This document shows, piece by piece, positions 1 to 5,967 of a stretch of 7,661 nt of DNA. A model generated the notes under the pieces. The model was given only the letters and a program-made list of their open reading frames with translations. It was not told where the DNA came from and searched no databases. Numbering within the stretch: position 1 is the first letter of the stretch; each line of letters starts with the position of its first letter. The DNA is taken from NCBI GenBank assembly GCA_900768675.1, contig CAAGDT010000079.1, positions 1 to 7,661 of the forward strand, given 5' to 3'. Position numbers and translations under genes: made by a program. The DNA is from Oscillospiraceae bacterium (lineage in GTDB: Bacteria > Bacillota > Clostridia > Oscillospirales > Ruminococcaceae).

Positions 1-473
1 ATAACCGAGCCGTTTACGGATACTGCATTAAAATCGTAGCTTCTTTTCTCGTAAACAACCGTAACAGAGCCGTAGCCCTCGGGTGTTATCTTTTCGGTGC
101 AGGTAGCCTCATACCCCGAAATATCCGTTTTTTCCGAAAGAATATCCCCGGAAATAGCGGTAAAAAAGGGTTTTATTATATGCATTACCAGAAAATTCAC
201 GCCGCAGCCGAACATTACCGAGCAGGGAAAGGCGATAAGCCCGTTTATGTCCAGCAGCTTCATAAATATCCCGAAAATCCCCAGCGCCGCCCCGAAAACA
301 AACAGCATTGTGAGATTATGGGGAATAAAGTCCTCAATCGGAATAAGCTTTCCCTTTATGTTATGAAGCCGCCCCTCCATTCCGAAGGAGGGAATTTTCA
401 TCATATACCGCAGTATCATATCGGCGGTAAAGCCCACTATGCAGACTACCGCAACGGCTGTATAAAATATCAT
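1..473 (-). CDS. NfeD-like membrane protein with OB-fold C-terminus (partial, runs off left edge)
   Basis: The reading frame stays open from an ATG at 473 to the window edge, giving 157 residues plus a partial codon. The N-terminal part is hydrophobic, with likely membrane segments at about residues 1-20, 55-73 and 78-100. A soluble part follows that starts around residue 118 (SGYEATCTEKITPEGYGSV). Several membrane helices followed by a small beta-rich domain starting with a G-x-A-T-C motif and then P-x-G-x-G is the pattern of NfeD/YuaF-type proteins, whose C-terminus is an OB fold. The family is tied to membrane quality control and often sits beside SPFH (flotillin/stomatin) genes. No such gene is visible here, but the downstream side is cut off. 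Its ATG overlaps the TGA of the upstream CorC-like gene as ATGA, so the two are probably translationally coupled. The family call comes from architecture and weak motifs, so it is moderate; the gene itself is well supported. Confidence 0.6.
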   Translation of the reverse strand, partial: MIFYTAVAVVCIVGFTADMILRYMMKIPSFGMEGRLHNIKGKLIPIEDFIPHNLTMLFVFGAALGIFGIFMKLLDINGLIAFPCSVMFGCGVNFLVMHIIKPFFTAISGDILSEKTDISGYEATCTEKITPEGYGSVTVVYEKRSYDFNAVSVNGSV

Positions 474-1738
474 TCTTCTTCCTTGCGCTCTAAGATTTCA
501 AACCGAAGCCTTCCTATTCTCAGCTCTTCAAGGGAAATAACCGTAATTCTGAAATCCTCGGTTGTTACCGACTCATTTTCCTCGGGTATTCTTCCGAAAA
601 GCTCGAAAATCCAGCCGCCAACCGTGTTGCAGTCGGAGTCAATCCGATAGCTCTTGTCACGGCTTTCAAAGTAGCGGTTGAAGTCGTTCTTTGAAACGTC
701 CCCTCTTGTTTCAAAGACAGTTTCGCTTTTAAAGGTAACAGGCGCCTTTACCTCGTCGCTTTCGTCCCATATCTCGCCCACAAGCTCCTCTAAAATGTCC
801 TCAAGGGTAACAATACCCTCCGTTCCGCCGTACTGGTCAACCACAACCGCAAGATGTATCTTGCAGCGCTGCATCTGCTTCAAAACGTCGGAAATTTTCA
901 GAAGGCTGGGGATATGGAGAGTGTCCTGTAAAATATCCCGAAGATAAAAGCTTTCGCCCCTTACAAGCTTTTCAAAAAAGTCCTTCTGGGTGATAACGCC
1001 GATAATATGGTCGATAGTCTTCTCGTAAACAGGAATACGGGAGTACTCCTCGGTAAGAAAAAGCTCCTTAAGCTTCTCAATATCCGAGTTTATCTCTACT
1101 GCAACCACATTAACACGGGGAGTAAGTATCTCGGAAACAAGGGTTTCGTCAAAAACAAGGGCGCTTCGCACAAGGTCGCTTTCCTGCTCTTCAAGCACTC
1201 CCTCGTCCTCAATTTCGTCTATTATGTGCATAAGCTCCTGCTCGGTCATGCTGACTTCCTTTTTCTTGCAGAACAGCTTTGTTGCAAGCCGCTGGAGCAG
1301 GAGGAAAAAGGCTGAAATCGGCGTAAAAATAACGATAAGAAAACGCATTATCCCGCTTATAGCGCAGGCAAAGCTTTCCGCATGAGCCTTAGAAAGGGTT
1401 TTCGGCAGTATTTCCCCGAAAATAAGCACGATGATAGTTACTGCCGCAGTAGAAATAAGGGAGCCGTTCTCAGCGCCGAATACTGCAATACACATAACCG
1501 TAGCCAGCGATGAGGTCAGGATATTTACGATATTGTTGCCAACTAGGATTGTTGTAAGGGTCTTGTCGAAGCCCGAAATTATGTCAAGCGCCCTCTTTGC
1601 AGACTTTTTTCCCTCGTCCGCCTTGCTTTTAAGGCGTATTCTGTTTGCGCTTGTGTAGGCAGTTTCCGCTGCCGAGAAGAACGAAGACATAAAAATAAGT
1701 ACTATTACAAATATCAGCGTTCCTATATGTTCTTCCAT
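470..1738 (-). CDS. CorC/CNNM-family membrane protein (DUF21, CBS pair, CorC_HlyC domain)
   Basis: This 422-residue protein has the full hemolysin-C/CorC (CNNM) layout. An N-terminal DUF21 transmembrane domain covers about residues 1-155, with hydrophobic segments near 5-25, 62-86, 94-112 and 122-150 and the family hallmark GEILPKT at 108-114. A CBS-domain pair covers about 200-325, ending in the signature VVVDQYGGTEGIVTLEDILE (298-317). A C-terminal CorC_HlyC domain covers about 335-418, with NTVGGWIFELFGRIP at 371-385. Family members are implicated in Mg2+/Co2+ transport or its regulation at the cytoplasmic membrane, and the CBS pair probably senses an adenine nucleotide. Which ion is moved cannot be read from the sequence, and old 'hemolysin' labels for this family are misleading. 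The ATG at 1738 is preferred over an in-frame TTG at 1762 because AGAAAGGA lies 6 bases before it. The gene leads a minus-strand operon and overlaps the NfeD-like gene by 4 bases. Confidence 0.93.
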   Translation of the reverse strand: MEEHIGTLIFVIVLIFMSSFFSAAETAYTSANRIRLKSKADEGKKSAKRALDIISGFDKTLTTILVGNNIVNILTSSLATVMCIAVFGAENGSLISTAAVTIIVLIFGEILPKTLSKAHAESFACAISGIMRFLIVIFTPISAFFLLLQRLATKLFCKKKEVSMTEQELMHIIDEIEDEGVLEEQESDLVRSALVFDETLVSEILTPRVNVVAVEINSDIEKLKELFLTEEYSRIPVYEKTIDHIIGVITQKDFFEKLVRGESFYLRDILQDTLHIPSLLKISDVLKQMQRCKIHLAVVVDQYGGTEGIVTLEDILEELVGEIWDESDEVKAPVTFKSETVFETRGDVSKNDFNRYFESRDKSYRIDSDCNTVGGWIFELFGRIPEENESVTTEDFRITVISLEELRIGRLRFEILERKEEE

Positions 1739-1744
1739 GGTTTT

Positions 1745-1752
1745 TCCTTTCT
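1745..1752 (-). promoter_or_regulatory. Ribosome binding site that decides the CorC-like gene start
   Basis: On the minus strand this reads AGAAAGGA and lies 6 bases before the ATG at 1738. It falls inside the alternative longer frame that would begin with TTG at 1762, which argues against that longer start. Confidence 0.75.
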
Positions 1753-1781
1753 GTTGTACCAAAAAATGTTATACATAATAT

Positions 1782-1810
1782 ATTATTGCACAAATATGGG
1801 ATTATGTCAA
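1782..1810 (-). promoter_or_regulatory. Sigma-A-type promoter for the corC-nfeD operon
   Basis: Read on the minus strand, TTGACA (1810-1805, six of six matches) is followed after exactly 17 bases by AATAAT (1787-1782, five of six). Transcription would start near 1775 and give a leader of roughly 35-40 bases before the ATG at 1738. No other equally good pair is seen for this operon. Confidence 0.75.
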
Positions 1811-1844
1811 GCATGACTGAGGGCTTTAAGCAGAAAACCTGCCC

Positions 1845-1882
1845 GCAAAGCTTCCTGCACAAAAAACTTTCGTAAGCTTTGC
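1845..1882. repeat. Perfect 9-bp inverted repeat in the divergent spacer
   Basis: GCAAAGCTT at 1845-1853 is matched by its exact reverse complement AAGCTTTGC at 1874-1882, with 20 bases between. No T-run follows on either strand, so it is not an intrinsic terminator. It lies upstream of both divergent promoters (about 35 bases from the corC -35 and 20 from the degV -35). It could be a two-half-site operator or a chance palindrome. The right arm overlaps the CTTTGCATAAAAA motif that recurs upstream of iorA. Confidence 0.4.
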
Positions 1883-1901
1883 ATAAAAACTTTTCATACT
1901 A

Positions 1902-1930
1902 TTGACAATATTTTTAATATAGTGTATAAT
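1902..1930 (+). promoter_or_regulatory. Perfect-consensus sigma-A promoter for degV
   Basis: TTGACA at 1902-1907 and TATAAT at 1925-1930 are both exact consensus and are separated by the ideal 17 bases. Transcription should start near 1937, leaving a leader of roughly 47 bases. The strength implied is high for a DegV gene, so a repressor or other control may exist; the motif at 1877-1889 just upstream is one candidate site. Confidence 0.88.
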
Positions 1931-1983
1931 ATTTGTAGTTATATATGATTTGCGCCTGTTAAGGGTACAGGAAAGGACTTGCT

Positions 1984-2877
1984 ATGGAAAAGCGGGAATA
2001 TGTAATTGCGGCGGACTCCACAACCGATATGCAAAAGGAATACTACGAGGAGAATAATATTCTGCTGATTGGCATGCAGTACACCATAAACGACAAGGAA
2101 TACGTTCAGTTCAGCGATAACTGCCTTGATACAAAGGAGTTTTACGATATGGTAAGGGCAGGCGCTATGCCTAAAACCTCACAGATTTCCTACGAGCGCT
2201 TATCTCAGCTTTTCGAGAGCGTGGCACAGCAGGGAAAGGACGTTTTCTACCTTAGCTTTTCCTCCCAGTTAAGCGGCTCATATCAGACAAGCCTGCTTGC
2301 GGCAAAGGATATTATGGAGAAGTACCCGGATTGTAAAATCAGCGTGGTTGACTCAATTTCCGCCTGCACGGGGGAGGGACTCCTGCTTCATAGGTGCGTA
2401 CAGAAGCGGGACAGCGGCGCCGACCTTGAGGAATTAACCCGCTATGCCGAGGAGCTTAAGGGCAGAGTTGTCCACCTTTTCACCGTTGACGACCTTAACC
2501 ACCTGCACAGAGGCGGACGGCTTTCTAAGCTTTCTGCGGTTTTCGGGGGAATGTTAGGAATAAAGCCTGTACTGTTCTTCAACGAGTTGGGACAGCTTCT
2601 CCCCTATTCAAAGGTAAGGGGCAGGCGGCAGTCCCTTGAAGCTATGGCTAAGCAAATGCTTAAAACCTATATCCCCGAGGAAAACCAGGAGATTTTTATA
2701 AGCAGCGGCGACTCTGACGCAGACGCTCATTACCTTGGCGAGACGATTCAGAAGCTTATGCCCGGGGTAAAGAAGATTACCTACGGCGATGTAGGCGCTG
2801 TTATCGGCGCACATTCGGGACCCGGAACGGTTGCCTTGTTCTATATAGGTAAGGACAGGAAAACGGTTGAGATATAA
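1984..2877 (+). CDS. degV: DegV family fatty-acid-binding protein
   Basis: The 297-residue product has the length and motifs of the DegV family. These are AADSTTDM near the N-terminus (residues 9-16), TSQ at 65-67, FSSQLSGSYQ at 92-101, VDS at 122-124, HRGGRLS at 175-181 and GAHSGPGT at 275-282. Family members are cytoplasmic two-domain proteins that bind a long-chain fatty acid. In Gram-positive bacteria, FakB-type members present it to the kinase FakA, which makes acyl phosphate for phospholipid synthesis. The serine-rich loop near 92-98 and the TSQ loop match the ligand-binding region. No fakA gene is seen here, so an actual FakB role is an inference. The start at 1984 is supported by AGGAAAGGA at 1969-1977, 6 bases upstream. 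The gene is a single-gene unit, with a consensus promoter before it and an intrinsic terminator after it. Confidence 0.95.
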   Translation: MEKREYVIAADSTTDMQKEYYEENNILLIGMQYTINDKEYVQFSDNCLDTKEFYDMVRAGAMPKTSQISYERLSQLFESVAQQGKDVFYLSFSSQLSGSYQTSLLAAKDIMEKYPDCKISVVDSISACTGEGLLLHRCVQKRDSGADLEELTRYAEELKGRVVHLFTVDDLNHLHRGGRLSKLSAVFGGMLGIKPVLFFNELGQLLPYSKVRGRRQSLEAMAKQMLKTYIPEENQEIFISSGDSDADAHYLGETIQKLMPGVKKITYGDVGAVIGAHSGPGTVALFYIGKDRKTVEI

Positions 2878-2894
2878 ATAAAACAGCATATTGC

Positions 2895-2930
2895 AGCCCG
2901 CAAGGAACAAGCGTTCCCTGCGGGCTTTTT
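2895..2930 (+). terminator. Intrinsic terminator after degV
   Basis: The arms at 2895-2908 (AGCCCGCAAGGAAC) and 2913-2926 (GTTCCCTGCGGGCT) pair over 14 positions with one mismatch, around a 4-base loop. A T-run follows directly (2926-2930). It starts 17 bases after the degV stop codon. Confidence 0.9.
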
Positions 2931-2932
2931 CC

Positions 2933-2961
2933 TGCACCAAAACCGCCAAAAAGCATAAAAT
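2933..2961 (+). promoter_or_regulatory. Weak candidate promoter for the DUF3343-aminotransferase unit
   Basis: TGCACC (2933-2938, three of six to consensus) lies 17 bases before TAAAAT (2956-2961, five of six). This is the best pair I could find between the degV terminator and the gene at 3009. The -35 is poor, so the unit may instead depend on readthrough, another sigma factor or an activator. Confidence 0.25.
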
Positions 2962-3008
2962 AAAAGGAGAGCAAGTAGTATTTCTTTTGTTCTGAAAGGA
3001 CTGATTCT

Positions 3009-3224
3009 ATGAACACATCTGTTGTGATTCTTAATTCTTATACTGCCGCAAAAAAGGCGGCAAGATACCTCTCCTCGGTTAAAATTCCCGCAAAGGTTGA
3101 AAAGGTAAGCGGTTTTAAGGGCGGCTGCGCCTACGGGGTAAGAACAGCGGAGGAGCCGGAAAAGGTATGCCGAATGCTGGCGGTAATCGGAGTAAGCTGC
3201 CGCGGCTCTGTAAGCGGCGGTTAG
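3009..3224 (+). CDS. DUF3343 small protein, putative Se/S carrier-like
   Basis: This is a short protein of 71 residues. Its length, the N-terminal VVILNSYTAAKKAARYL segment and the central GGCAYGV motif (Cys40) match the DUF3343 family, labelled 'putative Se/S carrier protein-like'. These small cytoplasmic proteins carry a conserved cysteine in a (C)G-like loop and are commonly encoded beside class V aminotransferases of the cysteine desulfurase type, as here. Two further cysteines are at 54 and 64. The likely role, inferred from family and context, is to accept persulfide or selenide sulfur/selenium on Cys40 from the neighbouring enzyme. GAAAGGA at 2994-3000 precedes the ATG by 8 bases. The stop lies 18 bases before the next start, so the two genes are almost certainly co-transcribed. 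Function is unproven. Confidence 0.8.
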   Translation: MNTSVVILNSYTAAKKAARYLSSVKIPAKVEKVSGFKGGCAYGVRTAEEPEKVCRMLAVIGVSCRGSVSGG

Positions 3225-3242
3225 CGGAAAGGCGGGGGTTGA

Positions 3243-4382
3243 ATGATATATTTCGATAATGCGGCAACCACCTATCCGAAGCCGCCCTCCGTGATAGCGG
3301 CAATGTCCCGTGCTCTCGTCCGCTACGGCGCAAACCCGGGCAGAGCAGGTCACGCCATGTCCCTTGAAACGGCGGAGGCAGTCTATACCGCCCGTGAAAA
3401 ATGCGCCGATTTTTTTGGTGCAGAAGTGGAAAATACCATATTTATGCCTAACTGCACCTACGGACTGAATACCGCAATAAAGGGCGTCCTTGAACCGAAA
3501 TCCCACGTTGTTATGAGCGATATTGAGCATAACGCCGTGCTTCGTCCCGTGTACGCCTGCTCAAAGACAATGGGCGTTACCTATTCCTTTGCGCCTACGG
3601 GGGAGAACGACGAGGAAACCGCCGCAAGCTTTGAGCGGCGGATAAACAGGAACACAAAGGCGGTTATCTGCACTCTTGCAGGCAACGTTACAGGAAAAAT
3701 CCTGCCTGTAAAGCGGATAGCGGAATTGTGCAAAGCCCGTAACATCTGCTTTATCGTTGACGCCGCCCAGGGCGCAGGAGTCCTTCCCCTGTCCCTCTCT
3801 GACGGTATAAATATCATCTGCGCCGCAGGCCACAAGGGTCTTTACGGACCTATGGGCACGGGGCTTATGCTTACCGACGGGAAATTCCGTCTTAAAACCC
3901 TTATCGAGGGCGGAACGGGAAGCGCTTCGAAGGAGCTGAGCCAGCCCGAATTTCTCCCCGACAGGTTTGAAAGCGGCACGATAAATACCGCTGGGGCAAT
4001 TTCCCTTGGTGCGGGAGTGGATTTCGTGGAAAAGAAGGGGCTTGATGTGATTTACAATCACGAAATGGGGCTTTGCCGTAAATTTTTTGCGGAGATGCAG
4101 AAAATCCCCGGCGTTAAGCTGTATAGCCCTTCCTTTGGAGCAGGCTATGCTCCCGTTATCCCCTTTAATATCGGCGAAAAGCCCTCGGAGCAGACCTCGG
4201 AGGAGCTGAGCGAGGCAGGCTTCGCCCTTCGTGGCGGCTTCCACTGCGCTTATCCTGCACACAGGAAGATAGGAACCTCGGAGCAGGGCGCTGTACGCTT
4301 TTCTCCCTCGGTTTTCAGTACTGCGGCGGAGGTTATGGCGCTGGTTAAGGCGGTTGGAAGGATTGCAGCGAAAAGCCAATGA
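3243..4382 (+). CDS. Cysteine desulfurase-like class V aminotransferase (EF2568 type)
   Basis: A 379-residue PLP enzyme of fold type I. Visible motifs in order are YFDNAATTYPKP (3-14), DIEHNAVLRP (93-102, His96 stacking on PLP), IVDAAQGAG (171-179, Asp173 to the pyridine nitrogen), AGHKGLYGPMGTG (195-207, Lys198 as the Schiff-base lysine), RFESGTINT (241-249) and RGGFHCAYPAH (330-340, Cys335 as the likely persulfide cysteine). The GGFHCAYPAH form and the short length place it with the 'cysteine desulfurase family' typified by Enterococcus EF2568, rather than with housekeeping IscS or SufS. It should release sulfur (or selenium) from cysteine (or selenocysteine) and leave alanine. The start at 3243 has GGAAAGG at 3226-3232 and a G-rich stretch upstream. 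It is the second gene of a unit with the DUF3343 protein, its presumed acceptor. Substrate choice cannot be told from the sequence. Confidence 0.92.
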   Translation: MIYFDNAATTYPKPPSVIAAMSRALVRYGANPGRAGHAMSLETAEAVYTAREKCADFFGAEVENTIFMPNCTYGLNTAIKGVLEPKSHVVMSDIEHNAVLRPVYACSKTMGVTYSFAPTGENDEETAASFERRINRNTKAVICTLAGNVTGKILPVKRIAELCKARNICFIVDAAQGAGVLPLSLSDGINIICAAGHKGLYGPMGTGLMLTDGKFRLKTLIEGGTGSASKELSQPEFLPDRFESGTINTAGAISLGAGVDFVEKKGLDVIYNHEMGLCRKFFAEMQKIPGVKLYSPSFGAGYAPVIPFNIGEKPSEQTSEELSEAGFALRGGFHCAYPAHRKIGTSEQGAVRFSPSVFSTAAEVMALVKAVGRIAAKSQ

Positions 4383-4407
4383 AAACAGCTATGATAAGAA
4401 TAGATTA

Positions 4408-4465
4408 AGCGGCACGGCAGGGGCTGAGAAAATTTCTCGGGTTATGGCTGTGCCGCTGTTTTTTT
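4408..4465 (+). terminator. Intrinsic terminator after the aminotransferase gene
   Basis: AGCGGCACGGC (4408-4418) pairs with GCTGTGCCGCT (4447-4457) over 11 positions with one G-U pair. A second small hairpin, GAGAAA/TTTCTC, lies in the loop near 4425-4438. A run of seven T follows at 4459-4465. It closes the DUF3343-aminotransferase unit 25 bases after the stop codon. Confidence 0.88.
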
Positions 4466-4474
4466 AGTATTATG

Positions 4475-4503
4475 TTGCAGAAAGGGCAAAAATATGGTAG
4501 AAT
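4475..4503 (+). promoter_or_regulatory. Candidate sigma-A promoter for the flavoprotein gene
   Basis: TTGCAG (4475-4480) and TAGAAT (4498-4503, five of six) are 17 bases apart. The pair sits directly after the preceding terminator and gives a leader of about 27 bases to the ATG at 4537. The -35 matches only in its TTG, so the call is moderate. Confidence 0.55.
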
Positions 4504-4536
4504 TGTTTTACAGAAAGTAAAGGAACGGTAAATAAG

Positions 4537-5772
4537 ATGGAGTATGACGTAATAGTAATAGGCGCAGGCCCTGCCGGCATGACCGCCGCAATAGCCGCAG
4601 CGCAGCTTGGCGCAAAAACCGCAGTTATCGAGCCAAACGAAAAGGTGGGCAGGAAGCTTGCAATCACGGGAAAGGGTCGCTGCAACGTTACCAACAATTC
4701 CGATAACGAAACGATAATGAAAAATATCCCCCGCAATCCCCGCTTTATGTACAGCTCTCTTTCCGCTTACTCTGCGGCTGACGTTATGGATTTTTTTGAG
4801 CAGGAGGGCGTACCCCTTAAAACTGAGCGGGGAAACAGGGTTTTTCCTGTATCGGACAAGGCGTACGATATAGTTGACGCACTATTTATGAAGCTGAAGC
4901 GCTGCGGAGTAACCCTTATACGGGGCAGGGCAAGGGAGATTTCAGCAGAAGAGGGCGCTGTTATGGGAGTTGTTACCGACAAGGGCTTTATAGCCGCAAA
5001 AAAGGTTGTTCTTGCCACAGGCGGCGCTTCCTACCCCGTAACAGGCTCAACCGGCGATGGATACAAAATGGCAAGACAGCTTGGACATACAGTAACGCCG
5101 CTTAAACCTTCACTTGTGCCACTTGAAACCGAGGAGGACTGCGCCGTGATGATGGGGCTTAGTCTTAAGAACGTTACACTTTCGGTGCGGGATAACAGCC
5201 GCAAAAAAACAGTTTTCAGCGAAATGGGAGAAATGCTTTTTACCCATTTCGGCATATCCGGACCTCTTGTACTGAGCGCAAGCTCCAACATGGAGGAAAT
5301 TACTGCGGGGAAATATACGGCGGTAATCGACCTTAAGCCCGCCCTGTCTGCGGAACAGCTTGAAGCCCGTCTGCTCAGGGATTTCGAGGAACGGAAGAAT
5401 ATGCAGCTTTCAAACGGGCTGAGAAAGCTGCTGCCGGAGAAAATCATACTGCCCCTATTAAAAAAAGCGGGAGTTTCCCCCGAAAAGCAGATAAATTCCG
5501 TAACAAGAGCCGAGCGGGCGGCAATCTGCGCCGCTGTAAAGGGCTTTTCCCTGTCGGTTACGGGCTACCGACCCATTGAGGAGGCAATCATCACCGACGG
5601 CGGCATTTCCGTCAAGGAAATAAACCCGAAAACTATGGAGTCAAAGCTTATAGGCGGACTTTATTTTGCAGGAGAAATTATCGACGTTACCGGCTTTACA
5701 GGCGGCTTTAACCTGCAAATCGCCTTTTCAACGGGACACGCTGCGGGAACAGCAGCAGCGGAGTCGGTTTAA
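4537..5772 (+). CDS. HI0933/BaiN-type FAD-dependent flavoprotein (NAD(P)/FAD-dependent oxidoreductase)
   Basis: The 411-residue product is a full-length member of the HI0933/YhiN/BaiN flavoprotein family. It begins with a Rossmann fold for FAD: VIGAGPAG (7-14) and an acidic residue at the end of the second strand (Glu32). Then come the family signature GRKLAITGKGRCNVTNN (38-54), VVLATGGASYP (157-167), GEMLFTHFGISGP (231-243) and the C-terminal FAD-contacting FAGEIIDVTGFTGGFNLQIAFSTG stretch (377-400). Members are cytoplasmic. Most have no known substrate; one clostridial member, BaiN, has been linked to bile-acid reduction, but the family is nearly universal and this function must not be transferred by default. 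The start is supported by AAAGGAA at 4519-4525, about 11 bases upstream, a somewhat long spacing. It stands alone between a terminator and the iorA promoter and has no obvious terminator of its own directly after the stop. Confidence 0.92.
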   Translation: MEYDVIVIGAGPAGMTAAIAAAQLGAKTAVIEPNEKVGRKLAITGKGRCNVTNNSDNETIMKNIPRNPRFMYSSLSAYSAADVMDFFEQEGVPLKTERGNRVFPVSDKAYDIVDALFMKLKRCGVTLIRGRAREISAEEGAVMGVVTDKGFIAAKKVVLATGGASYPVTGSTGDGYKMARQLGHTVTPLKPSLVPLETEEDCAVMMGLSLKNVTLSVRDNSRKKTVFSEMGEMLFTHFGISGPLVLSASSNMEEITAGKYTAVIDLKPALSAEQLEARLLRDFEERKNMQLSNGLRKLLPEKIILPLLKKAGVSPEKQINSVTRAERAAICAAVKGFSLSVTGYRPIEEAIITDGGISVKEINPKTMESKLIGGLYFAGEIIDVTGFTGGFNLQIAFSTGHAAGTAAAESV

Positions 5773-5778
5773 CGCTGC

Positions 5779-5820
5779 TGTAATGCTTTGCGTAAATGGT
5801 TCTGTAACACTTTGCATAAA
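5779..5820 (+). repeat. Two near-identical 18-bp direct repeats upstream of the iorA promoter
   Basis: TGTAATGCTTTGCGTAAA at 5779-5796 and TGTAACACTTTGCATAAA at 5803-5820 agree at 15 of 18 positions and start 24 bases apart. The second copy ends 4 bases before the -35 of the iorA promoter. A related sequence, GTAAGCTTTGCATAAA, occurs at 1872-1887 upstream of degV. Tandem sites of this kind next to a -35 suggest a regulator site, but no known operator is recognised. Confidence 0.45.
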
Positions 5821-5824
5821 AAGC

Positions 5825-5853
5825 TTGCAAAATTTGGCGGAATATGCTATAAT
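5825..5853 (+). promoter_or_regulatory. Extended -10 sigma-A promoter for iorA
   Basis: TTGCAA (5825-5830, four of six) and a perfect TATAAT (5848-5853) are separated by 17 bases, and TGC immediately before TATAAT gives an extended -10 element. Transcription should start near 5860, producing a leader of about 120 bases before the iorA ATG. A second TATAAT at 5864-5869 has no usable -35. Confidence 0.8.
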
Positions 5854-5871
5854 ATTTTACAAGTATAATCT

Positions 5872-5918
5872 CCGTAGGCAGAGCCTGCGCTGCGGCGGAT
5901 AGCTTTTTTTTCGCAGGC
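5872..5918 (+). promoter_or_regulatory. Structured iorA leader with two mutually exclusive hairpins and a T8 tract
   Basis: Hairpin A pairs 5872-5881 with 5885-5895: ten base pairs with one G-T pair, one bulged G at 5889 and a three-base loop. Eight bases later comes a run of eight T (5904-5911). Hairpin B pairs GCCTGCG (5883-5889) with CGCAGGC (5912-5918) perfectly over seven positions, enclosing the T-run. The two cannot form together. This resembles an attenuator or a leaky terminator shared with the flavoprotein gene upstream. The gap between hairpin A and the T-run makes it a poor classical terminator. No known riboswitch class or T-box sequence is recognised. Confidence 0.4.
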
Positions 5919-5959
5919 ATAAGGCACGGCGGCTCCCGTTATGGGCTGTCGGCTTCAAC

Positions 5960-5967
5960 AGAAAGGA
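5960..5967 (+). promoter_or_regulatory. Ribosome binding site that decides the iorA start
   Basis: AGAAAGGA abuts an in-frame ATG at 5968, which is too close for initiation, and lies 12 bases before the ATG at 5980. The second ATG also gives the family-typical MAK-L-LGN N-terminus, so 5980 is chosen. Confidence 0.7.

Noticed and set aside
180..650. Plus-strand open frame of 156 codons opposite the corC-nfeD junction
   Set aside because: It lies antisense to two well-supported genes, spans their overlap, has no ribosome binding site and has a non-protein-like, basic and serine-rich composition.
1739..1862. N-terminal extension of the minus-strand frame near the CorC-like gene
   Set aside because: The 77-codon frame ending at 1629 is out of frame with CorC, and its start lies upstream of the mapped promoter -35, so it would not be transcribed from it.
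2964..2969. Strong AAGGAG Shine-Dalgarno-like sequence upstream of the DUF3343 gene
   Set aside because: No ATG, GTG or TTG occurs at a usable distance after it, and the DUF3343 gene has its own GAAAGGA at 2994-3000.
2841..3530. Minus-strand open frame of 229 codons
   Set aside because: It runs antisense through the degV terminator, the DUF3343 gene and the start of the aminotransferase gene, with no ribosome binding site and no recognisable domain.
4183..4288. Repeated CCTCGGAGCAG in the aminotransferase gene
   Set aside because: The two copies fall in the coding sequence and encode the same Ser-Glu-Gln tripeptide using preferred codons; nothing suggests a functional repeat.
3561..4379. 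Minus-strand open frame of 272 codons inside the aminotransferase gene
   Set aside because: It is a shadow of the plus-strand gene, whose catalytic motifs are complete; the antisense product shows no family features.
5864..5869. Second TATAAT in the iorA leader as an alternative promoter
   Set aside because: The sequence 17 bases upstream (AATATG) does not resemble a -35 box, and the element 16 bases earlier is far better.
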